From assembly GCA_016715885.1 (NCBI GenBank), contig JADJXL010000022.1:124001-188000 (forward strand): a stretch of DNA of 64,000 nt. The letters run 5' to 3'. The translations under genes were made by a program, and so were the position numbers. The notes below the pieces were generated by a model. That model saw nothing but the letters and a program-made list of their open reading frames with translations, had not been told where the DNA came from and did not search any database. This stretch comes from Polyangiaceae bacterium. GTDB taxonomy: Bacteria; Myxococcota_A; Polyangia; Polyangiales; Polyangiaceae. This document shows positions 54,821 to 61,957 of this stretch, piece after piece (within the stretch, counting starts at the first letter, position 1; every line of letters begins with the position of its first letter).

Positions 54821-54851
54821 ACCCTCCCGCCCCTTCGCGTGTCTCACCCTC

Positions 54852-56177
54852 ATGCGAAGCACATCCTTCACGTTACACGTAACTTGTGGCCTATTCATTT
54901 TCGCGGCCGTTGCCTGCGAAACCGGCAATGTAAAAGATGACCCCGTCAATTCCAGTGGCGGCGGCGGATCCGGCGCCGGCACCGCAAGCGTCGTCGATCC
55001 CATGTGCGGTGTCGAAGCGACCGTCGATTCGACGCCGACATATGCCGAAGTCGTTGCACCCATCATCATGAAAAATTGCGCCAATTGCCATCGTGATGGT
55101 GGCATTGCGCCATTTACACTGCTCACGTACGAAGAAACCAAGCTGCTCGCGGGCCTCATCAAGGATCGCACGACCGCGCGCGAAATGCCCCCATTCAATC
55201 CGAACAACTGCGGCCATTGCAATACATTCCAGGATGCTCGGTGGCTCACGCCTGAAGAAATCGCCATCCTTGCTGCGTGGGCGGATGCCGGAGCGCCCTC
55301 CGGCGACTTGGCCAAAGCACCTTCGCCTCCTGCGCCGCCGCAAGGTTTGACCGAAGCGAATGCAACGTGGGACATGGGCGTCGCGTATACGCCGGACGCC
55401 AAACTTGCAGACGATTACCGATGTTTCCTCGTCGACGCGCAAACCGCGACGGACAAGTTCCTCACCGGATTCGAAGTGCTGCCTGGCGACGCACGCGTCG
55501 TGCATCACGTGATTGCGTACACGCTCGATTCAGACGCTGCGCAGACTCAGGCCGAGGCGCTCGATGCCCAAGATCCGACCCCCGGATACCGATGTTTCGG
55601 AGGCGCCGAGGTTGCCAGTCGATTTACCGTCGGCTGGGCGCCGGGCGGTGGTCCGACTCGATTTCCCGCGGGTACGGGATTGCGAGTTCCTGGCGGCCGC
55701 AAAATCGTCATGCAAGTTCATTACAACTTGGCGAGCGGCGCGCTCCCGGATCAAACCAAGATCAAAGTCAATCTCGTAGACAAAGTCGACAAGGAGGCGA
55801 CCATTTCCCAAGTGGGCACCAGCAATATCTTTTTGCCTCCCGGACAACCTCTGGTCGAGGTTTCCCATGAAGAGACGATCCCTTCGCAGGTGCCAACCGT
55901 GACCATTTGGGGCGTCGCGCCGCACATGCACGGCGCTGGAAAAACGATGCGCGTCACGACGCAATCGGGTGGGCAATCGCAGTGCCTGATCGACGTGACC
56001 AACTGGGATTTCCACTGGCAATCGTTCTCGATGTACGAAACGCCCCTCAAGGCAAGCGGCGGCGATTTGGTCAAGCTGACCTGCGGCTACGATACCACCG
56101 GACGCGATGCCGTCACGACGTTCGGCGAAGGCACCGAAGACGAAATGTGTATTGCGTTTTTCTACGTCACGCTGTGA
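54852..56177 (+). CDS. cytochrome c / PHM-like copper monooxygenase lipoprotein
   Basis: A 441-residue lipoprotein (lipobox AVAC, Cys22). A small cytochrome c domain carries CANCH (Cys76, Cys79, His80). The rest is a copper type II ascorbate-dependent monooxygenase pair of domains as in PHM and DBH: CuH ligands His218, His219 and His290 (VHYN), and CuM ligands His358 and His360 (PHMHG) with Met432 in DEMCIAF, matching the DEMC motif of PHM. It likely hydroxylates a substrate at the cell surface, with the haem supplying electrons. Convergent with the PF10118 gene at 56197, 19 nt after this stop. Confidence 0.85.
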   Translation: MRSTSFTLHVTCGLFIFAAVACETGNVKDDPVNSSGGGGSGAGTASVVDPMCGVEATVDSTPTYAEVVAPIIMKNCANCHRDGGIAPFTLLTYEETKLLAGLIKDRTTAREMPPFNPNNCGHCNTFQDARWLTPEEIAILAAWADAGAPSGDLAKAPSPPAPPQGLTEANATWDMGVAYTPDAKLADDYRCFLVDAQTATDKFLTGFEVLPGDARVVHHVIAYTLDSDAAQTQAEALDAQDPTPGYRCFGGAEVASRFTVGWAPGGGPTRFPAGTGLRVPGGRKIVMQVHYNLASGALPDQTKIKVNLVDKVDKEATISQVGTSNIFLPPGQPLVEVSHEETIPSQVPTVTIWGVAPHMHGAGKTMRVTTQSGGQSQCLIDVTNWDFHWQSFSMYETPLKASGGDLVKLTCGYDTTGRDAVTTFGEGTEDEMCIAFFYVTL

Positions 56178-56196
56178 ATGCGCCTAAACGATGTAG

Positions 56197-57015
56197 TTAG
56201 GCCATTCCTTTTTGAGCAAGCCATTCTCGAGCGAGCTCGTCCATGTCGTCCATCTGCAAAGGATGGAAATCGGGTCGCAGGTATGCCTTGACCATGCGAA
56301 ACAGCCTGCGAGGGCGGACGCCAATCGTTTTGAATTTCGCGAAATCGGCGCTGAAGTTCGTGGACTGCCCCCGCGTGTCTTGCCGAATCAGCGTAATCAT
56401 GGCCGCTGCCCAAAATGCCCCGAGCAGCAATGTGGCCATGGCAAACCCTGCCATACGCAAGCCATAACCAGGAGCAACCTTGTTCAGCACGTCGAAGGCG
56501 ACCGCGCGGTGCTCGATTTCTTCAGACGCATGCCAATTGAGCAAGTCGCGTAATGCAGGGTGCGCCTTGTCGAGCAGCTTGTAGCGCAAAGCGCTGTGAG
56601 CAAGCGCCGCCGTGTAATGTTCCAATGCGGCGGTCGTCGCGAGGCGAAATGCGGCCGGGGCGTTCGGCTCGATGTACTCATAACCGATTTTCTCGTATAG
56701 CCGCAGAAATTCACGAATCTCGTACCCTTGCGCTTCCATGCATGCGAAAAAATCTTCGTGCGCGCGGGCGTGACGGCCTTCTTGGCCAAAGAATCCGCGC
56801 ACTTGCTTTTTCAGCTCGGGGTCTTCGAGTTTGTCCAAGTAATGATGAACGCTGCGGACGAAAAACCGTTCGCCTGCAGGGAAAAGCAAATTTACGCCAT
56901 TGACCATGTGGCTGGCGAGCATGCTATCGGCGAACCAGTGCTTGGGGATGGTCTCGTCGAAAACGAGGTCCGGATTGCGAGGCTTGATCGCGGGGCGGCT
57001 GGCAACGGTTTGCAT
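56197..57015 (-). CDS. PF10118 putative metal-dependent hydrolase
   Basis: A 272-residue protein with the PF10118 pattern: PAGERFFVRS, QEGRHARAHE, then ALEHYTAA and the WHASEEIEHRAVAFD motif. The repeated E-x-x-H pairs resemble a ferritin-like dimetal centre. Hydrophobic helices near residues 205-225 (AGFAMATLLLGAFW) suggest a membrane-associated form. Function not established; family members are called hydrolases by sequence only. The ATG at 57015 has GAGGTTCCCC before it. Confidence 0.82.
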   Translation of the reverse strand: MQTVASRPAIKPRNPDLVFDETIPKHWFADSMLASHMVNGVNLLFPAGERFFVRSVHHYLDKLEDPELKKQVRGFFGQEGRHARAHEDFFACMEAQGYEIREFLRLYEKIGYEYIEPNAPAAFRLATTAALEHYTAALAHSALRYKLLDKAHPALRDLLNWHASEEIEHRAVAFDVLNKVAPGYGLRMAGFAMATLLLGAFWAAAMITLIRQDTRGQSTNFSADFAKFKTIGVRPRRLFRMVKAYLRPDFHPLQMDDMDELAREWLAQKGMA

Positions 57016-57241
57016 GGGGAACCTCGATAAGAAGCGTAACGAAAATGCCTTCGCGCGTCAACCGTTTTGACGCACGAGGTCAATGGCGCTCGTGCAATGC
57101 AATGGAGGGAGCTGCCGGTTGAGACAAACACTTGGTGTTCCAACGAATTGGCTTAGCTTGTTGAATCCGCTGCGCTGCGAAGCACAAAAGTTTGTCACTA
57201 CCCACTTTCCTTGCCCTCCGTCGCGTGCTAACTTCGAACGC

Positions 57242-58069
57242 ATGACCGTGCTGCACACGCACATTCCGCGGAGCACTGGACCGATCGAGCTGCGCGATCT
57301 CGGGCCGAATGGCAGGCCGCTCGGTACGCGTGCCGATTGTTACGACGGCAGTCCTTGGGAGCTTCATCGCGGAGAGCTGGTTCGGCAGATGAGCAGCAAC
57401 GGTATCCACTCGATCCTCATGTTTTTGCTTGGAACGCTGTTTCGCACGCATGCGCGAGACGGTCATGACGTCATGGGTGACGTCTATTGCGAGCTCATCG
57501 ATCCTGACGAGACGTTGTCGATACGCGCTCCGGATGTCGTGCTGGCGCGCTCCGTAAAGCGGCTGAAGGACGGGCCCTTCCAGGGGATCCCAATCGTCGC
57601 CGTCGAGATTCGTGCGACGCAGTCGAAAAAGCAGCTCGAGGAAAAGGTCAAGCTGTACCTCGAACACGACTGGCCTTGCATTTGGCTCGTGCACGCGGAG
57701 CGCCGAGAGATCGAGATCGTTACGCCGGACGCAGCCCCCGTCGTGTATCGCCATGGCACCGACGTGCCGCTCGTGCCGGAGCTCGATAAGTATGAGCTCA
57801 AACGAATTCCCGTCGCAGCGCTGTTCGACAAGGAGAAGTTCAAGTCGTTCTGCGATGGATGGGTTCATCAATTGGCCGCAGCTCGCGCACACGCGCGATC
57901 ACTCCGCAGCGTGCTCGATGCGCGCAAGTTTGTCGTGGCCACGGACGTGTACCAGCGCATCGTGACCACCAAGGACATCGAAGCGCTCGAACGATGGCTC
58001 GTCTTGGCGGCAACCGCGACATCTGCGGAAGCTTTCGAACGAAGCGTTCAAGCGGACGCGCACGCCTAA
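57242..58069 (+). CDS. Uma2 family endonuclease (PD-(D/E)XK)
   Basis: A 275-residue protein of the Uma2/DUF820 family. The core shows RAPDVVLAR (Asp98) and VEIRATQSKK (Glu122), followed by KLYLEHDWPCIWLVHAE, the usual layout of this nuclease-like fold. A C-terminal ~70-residue helical extension is specific to this type. Uma2 proteins are abundant in myxobacteria and cyanobacteria and have no agreed function. The ATG at 57242 is preferred; the frame is open upstream to 57083. A GNRA-type hairpin follows at 58083-58096. Confidence 0.82.
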   Translation: MTVLHTHIPRSTGPIELRDLGPNGRPLGTRADCYDGSPWELHRGELVRQMSSNGIHSILMFLLGTLFRTHARDGHDVMGDVYCELIDPDETLSIRAPDVVLARSVKRLKDGPFQGIPIVAVEIRATQSKKQLEEKVKLYLEHDWPCIWLVHAERREIEIVTPDAAPVVYRHGTDVPLVPELDKYELKRIPVAALFDKEKFKSFCDGWVHQLAAARAHARSLRSVLDARKFVVATDVYQRIVTTKDIEALERWLVLAATATSAEAFERSVQADAHA

Positions 58070-58082
58070 TCTGCCAGCTCGA

Positions 58083-58096
58083 ACCGGGAAACCGGT
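58083..58096 (+). terminator. short GAAA-tetraloop hairpin
   Basis: ACCGG-GAAA-CCGGT, 13 nt after the Uma2 stop. The stem is only 5 bp, so it is a weak candidate. Confidence 0.3.
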
Positions 58097-58189
58097 GACC
58101 TTGCGCAGTTCTGCATGCGCTGCGCCAAGTGTATTTTGTCCCGACGCACGTTGGAATCCGCCGCGATTTGCGCCAAACTCGACGGCGCG

Positions 58190-59713
58190 ATGCAACTTCG
58201 TTCACCGTTTCTTCTCACCGCCCTCGCTCTCGTGTCGTGCTCGGCGCCCACTGCGCAACCTCGCGCGTCTTCATGTGCGCCATGTCCGCCATGTGCTGCG
58301 GCAAGCAATGCGCCGCAGCCCGCAGCGATGACGGGAAGCTCGCCCAACGCCGACCCTTCCGCGGACAAACCCCAAGCGCCAAGCGATCCCATAACGGACA
58401 AACTTCAGACGCTCGCGCGCACCGAGTCGCGTGCGTACGACCTCGTGCGATCGCTCGTGGACGAAGCAGGATCGCGTTTGTCCGGGTCAAAGGGGGACAA
58501 AGCAGCGGTCGCGTGGGGCGTGCGCACGATGAAGGAGCTCGGGCTGCAAAACGTCCGGGCCGAAAAGGTGATGGTTCCGCATTGGGAACGAGGCGCGGAG
58601 AGCGGGAAAATCGTGTCTCCCTCGTCGCATACATTGGTGCTGACGGCGCTCGGAGGAAGCGTATCGACCAAAGGCAAAGGAATCGAAGCCGAAGTCGTCA
58701 TGGTCGATTCGATGGAGGCGCTGGAAAAAATCGAGGAATCGAAGGTCAAAGGCAAAATCGTCTTTTACTCGACGCGCATGAAGCGATCGAATACGGGTGA
58801 AGATTATGGTCGAGTAGGGCCGATTCGAGCGTATGGGGCGATTGCGGCGGCGAAAAAAGGTGCCATTGCGGTGGTCATTCGTTCCGTGGGTACGGATCAC
58901 GATCGATTTCCGCACACGGGGGGCATGAGGTACGAAAAGGGCGTGCCGGAGATTCCTGCTGCGGCGCTTGCGGTGCCGGACGCCGAGCTTCTCGAGCGAT
59001 TGGTTTCTGCGGGCAAACCCGTGCGAATGGCGTTATCGCTTGCCAGCAAAACATTTCCGGATGCGGAGAGCGCGAACGTCGTGGGGGAGGTTGTTGGCCG
59101 GGAAAAACCCAACGAAATCGTACTTTTGGGTGCGCATCTCGATTCGTGGGACACCGGCGTGGGTGCCGTCGATGATGGTGCGGGCTGTGCGGCAATCATC
59201 GAAGCCGCGCGGCTCATGACGACGCTCCCCACGCGTCCGAGGCGCACGGTGCGGGTGGTGCTCTTTGCAAACGAAGAAAATGGGCTTCGCGGGGCCAAGA
59301 CGTATGCGGTGGACCATGCAGCCGAAATCGATGCGCATCAGCTCGCGGTCGAAATCGATTTGGGATCCGGACGAGTGCATGCATTGAGGTTTTTGGGGGC
59401 CGACAGCGCATCTACGATCTTTTCTCGCATTGCAGGCCTCGTCGCGCCGCTCGGGATTACCTACGAGCAAGATCCTGCGAGTGGTGGTGCGGATTTGATT
59501 CCGCTAAGGCCGTTCGGCGTGCCCATGGCCGATTTGCAGCAAGATGCGACGAAATATTTCGACGTTCATCACACGGCCAACGACACATTGGCGCAGGTCA
59601 CGAAGGAGGACCTCGACCAAATCGTAGCGGCTGTGGCAACGGTTGCTTGGGCGGCCGCAGATGCCCCGGATTTTTTGGCGCGCGTGCCCGAGCAGCGGCG
59701 CAAGCGCAAATGA
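58190..59713 (+). CDS. M28 family zinc aminopeptidase lipoprotein with PA insert
   Basis: A 507-residue lipoprotein (lipobox ALVSC, Cys17). A Pro/Ala-rich linker is followed by a PA-type insert (GKIVFYSTRMKRSN) and the M28 catalytic domain. Zinc ligands are His316 (GAHLDSWD), Asp328 (VDDGAG), Glu363 next to the catalytic Glu362 (NEENG), Asp390 (VEIDLG) and His460/His461 (DVHHTAND). It removes N-terminal residues from peptides outside the cell. The Met at 58190 is chosen because the lipoprotein signal follows directly. It precedes a second lipoprotein gene on the same strand. Confidence 0.9.
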   Translation: MQLRSPFLLTALALVSCSAPTAQPRASSCAPCPPCAAASNAPQPAAMTGSSPNADPSADKPQAPSDPITDKLQTLARTESRAYDLVRSLVDEAGSRLSGSKGDKAAVAWGVRTMKELGLQNVRAEKVMVPHWERGAESGKIVSPSSHTLVLTALGGSVSTKGKGIEAEVVMVDSMEALEKIEESKVKGKIVFYSTRMKRSNTGEDYGRVGPIRAYGAIAAAKKGAIAVVIRSVGTDHDRFPHTGGMRYEKGVPEIPAAALAVPDAELLERLVSAGKPVRMALSLASKTFPDAESANVVGEVVGREKPNEIVLLGAHLDSWDTGVGAVDDGAGCAAIIEAARLMTTLPTRPRRTVRVVLFANEENGLRGAKTYAVDHAAEIDAHQLAVEIDLGSGRVHALRFLGADSASTIFSRIAGLVAPLGITYEQDPASGGADLIPLRPFGVPMADLQQDATKYFDVHHTANDTLAQVTKEDLDQIVAAVATVAWAAADAPDFLARVPEQRRKRK

Positions 59714-59804
59714 AACCACGCGCACGCCCGATATGCATCGCGTTGCGCTATGCACCGACAAATCCCTCTCGACACGCACATGACGTTGCGTTATGAGGCG
59801 ACTC

Positions 59805-60728
59805 ATGAGAACAGGACAAGCGTTTTTCGTCGTGCTTGCATTGGGTGCTGGCGTGGCTGCCTGCGGTGGCGAATCGACGCCGGATACAAAGACACCGGTC
59901 GCGACCACGACACCTCCGGCAGATTCGGCCGTGGCCGCGACACCTCCGCCGGCGGAAAAAAAGGCGCCACCTCCGGTCGTCGAAGACATGAAGCCGAGCG
60001 ACGACCCGACACCGCTGCCGTCGGTCAAAATCACGTCCCCGAAGAATGACGCATCGGTGGGTGATTTGGCCAAAGCCAAAGACTTCGAAGTGAAGCTCGA
60101 CGTCAAGGATTGGGCGACGGTCGAAGGCGGCCCTCACGTGCATTTGATTCTCGATGGGCTTCCCTACAAGCCCATTTACGACACGGCGAAGCCCGTGAAG
60201 CTTTCCGAGCTTTTGATGGGCACCGAGCTTGCCGAAGGCGAACACACGCTCGTGGCATTTGCGAGCCGAGCGACGCATGAATCGGTCAAGGGTGCCGGGG
60301 CGCAGGCGCTCGTGACGTTTTGGGTGGGCAAGAAGGGCAAAGCTGCATTCGATCCGAAAAAGCCGCACTTGGTTTACAGCCGTCCCAAAGGTGAGAACAA
60401 GGGGTCGATGGCGCAGGAGCTGCTGCTCGATTTCTACTTGTTCGGCACGAAGCTCGACAACGGCGAAAAGGTGAAATACTCGATCACGGGTGGGGGCCTC
60501 GAGGCACCGCTCACGGGTGAATTCACGACTTGGGCGCCGAAAATCGCAAAGCATCTTCCGAAAGGCGATTACGAAGTCACGGTCGAGCTGGTCGACAAGG
60601 ACGGCAAGGCATTCGAAGGGCCGTTGACGAAGACGACGCGCAAGGGAATCAAGCTGGATCCGGAAGGCGTGGCGGACATGGGGCATGGCGGAGCGCATGG
60701 CGCGCCGGCTGCTCCGGAAAAGAAGTAG
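59805..60728 (+). CDS. lipoprotein with DUF4399-like domain
   Basis: A 307-residue lipoprotein (lipobox VAAC, Cys20) with a Pro/Ala/Thr-rich linker and two beta-rich segments. The first shows VKITSPKNDASVGD then GPHVHLILDGLPYKPIYD, a pattern seen in DUF4399-like domains of exported proteins; the second is similar in strand layout. His-rich C-terminus (MGHGGAHG). GAGG at 59796-59799 supports the ATG at 59805 over that at 59793. Function unknown. A hairpin terminator follows. Confidence 0.68.
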   Translation: MRTGQAFFVVLALGAGVAACGGESTPDTKTPVATTTPPADSAVAATPPPAEKKAPPPVVEDMKPSDDPTPLPSVKITSPKNDASVGDLAKAKDFEVKLDVKDWATVEGGPHVHLILDGLPYKPIYDTAKPVKLSELLMGTELAEGEHTLVAFASRATHESVKGAGAQALVTFWVGKKGKAAFDPKKPHLVYSRPKGENKGSMAQELLLDFYLFGTKLDNGEKVKYSITGGGLEAPLTGEFTTWAPKIAKHLPKGDYEVTVELVDKDGKAFEGPLTKTTRKGIKLDPEGVADMGHGGAHGAPAAPEKK

Positions 60729-61060
60729 CAGCGCACGCTTTCCCACGGCCTACTCCATTTGGTTTGTCTTTCGGAAACCATATGGAATGCGACATGTGCG
60801 CGTGCTGCACCGCTCGGTGCGCGCATGGAATTGCTCACGTCAATGGCCACATGAATTCGTCATCGCATTGATCATTTACCAATGCGTAGGAAAAACCATT
60901 GCAACGAATTCGGCTGGCGATTCCTGGGGTTCGAACAAGCCATTCGTATTGTCTGTTGAATGCTCGGAAATGAAATGTAACCGACCCGTGACGAAATCGG
61001 AACGCGACTCGTTCGTCGGATCTCGACGCCGGCGCTCCCCTGGGCCAAAAGTACCCGTCG
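60729..61060. other. 332-bp intergenic region
   Basis: This holds the terminator hairpin at 60754-60786, a second GC-rich inverted repeat around 60795-60830, and AT-richer sequence up to the DUF58 start that should contain its promoter. I see no gene in it. Confidence 0.5.
60754..60786 (+). terminator. terminator hairpin
   Basis: TCCATTTGGTTT (60754-60765) pairs with AAACCATATGGA (60775-60786), one mismatch, 9-nt loop, 25 nt after the lipoprotein stop. No T-tract follows. Confidence 0.55.
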
Positions 61061-61957
61061 ATGCAAGAGGCACGCTCGGAGCTCGCTTCCAAGCTTCTCG
61101 ATCCCAAGTTCGTCCGTGAGCTCGAAGTCCTTCGGCGAAGGCTCGAAGTGCGCGCACGATCGGGAGCTTCGGGCGAACACACCGCACGACGCCGCGGAGG
61201 CTCCGCGGAATTCCAAGAACATCGCCCGTACAGTCCCGGCGATGACTTGCGCCGCATCGATTGGGCCGCCTATGCGCGCACGGACGAACCCGTCCTGAAA
61301 CTCTTTCGCGCCGAAGAAGACGTCATCCTCCGCATCGTCGTCGATGCTTCCGCGTCGCTCGATTTCGGAACGCCACCGAAGTTCGAAGCAGCAAGTCGTT
61401 TGGCAGCCGCGTTCGGATACATGGCGCTTGCGTCGTCGGAACGCGCGCAAGTCGTTGCGGCCGGCGAAGGCATCGTGCGAGAAGAAACGCCCGTGCGCGG
61501 TCGAAATGGCCTCTTGGGGCTACTTCGCGCCCTCGCCGCCATTACCCCGCGTGGTGGAACGGACTTGTCTCGAGCGATCGATACGATCGTTCGAAAAAGC
61601 AAGCGCCCAGGCATGATGCTCGTCGTTTCCGATTTTTTCGACGGTGGCCCACTCGTGACCGCAATCAGCCGCGCCGTGGCCGCCGGTCACGATGTGTCCC
61701 TCGTTCAAGTCGTCGCTCCCGAAGAAATAGAACCGGTTTACGATGGCGATTGGGCGCTCGAGGATGCCGAGTCAGGAGCAATCGTGGAAGTGACGATGGA
61801 CGCCGAAGCGCTCGAAGCCTACGCCCTGCGATTTGCCGGTCTTTGCGAAGAATTGCGACAAGTTGCGCGCCGTCATCGAGCCACCTACGTGCGCGCTCGT
61901 ACGGACGAACCGCTCGAAGGTGTCGTTCGTCGAATCGTATCGAGGAGCATCGACTGA
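61061..61957 (+). CDS. DUF58 family vWA-like protein
   Basis: A 298-residue DUF58 protein. The signature RPYSPGDDLRRIDW lies at residues 55-68 and is followed by a degenerate vWA fold with VDASASL (Asp95-Ser99) and VVSDFFDGG. DUF58 proteins pair with MoxR ATPases and BatA-type vWA membrane proteins. The stop abuts the ATG of the next gene directly, so they form an operon. The MoxR partner is at 44950-45975 on the opposite strand. Confidence 0.9.
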   Translation: MQEARSELASKLLDPKFVRELEVLRRRLEVRARSGASGEHTARRRGGSAEFQEHRPYSPGDDLRRIDWAAYARTDEPVLKLFRAEEDVILRIVVDASASLDFGTPPKFEAASRLAAAFGYMALASSERAQVVAAGEGIVREETPVRGRNGLLGLLRALAAITPRGGTDLSRAIDTIVRKSKRPGMMLVVSDFFDGGPLVTAISRAVAAGHDVSLVQVVAPEEIEPVYDGDWALEDAESGAIVEVTMDAEALEAYALRFAGLCEELRQVARRHRATYVRARTDEPLEGVVRRIVSRSID

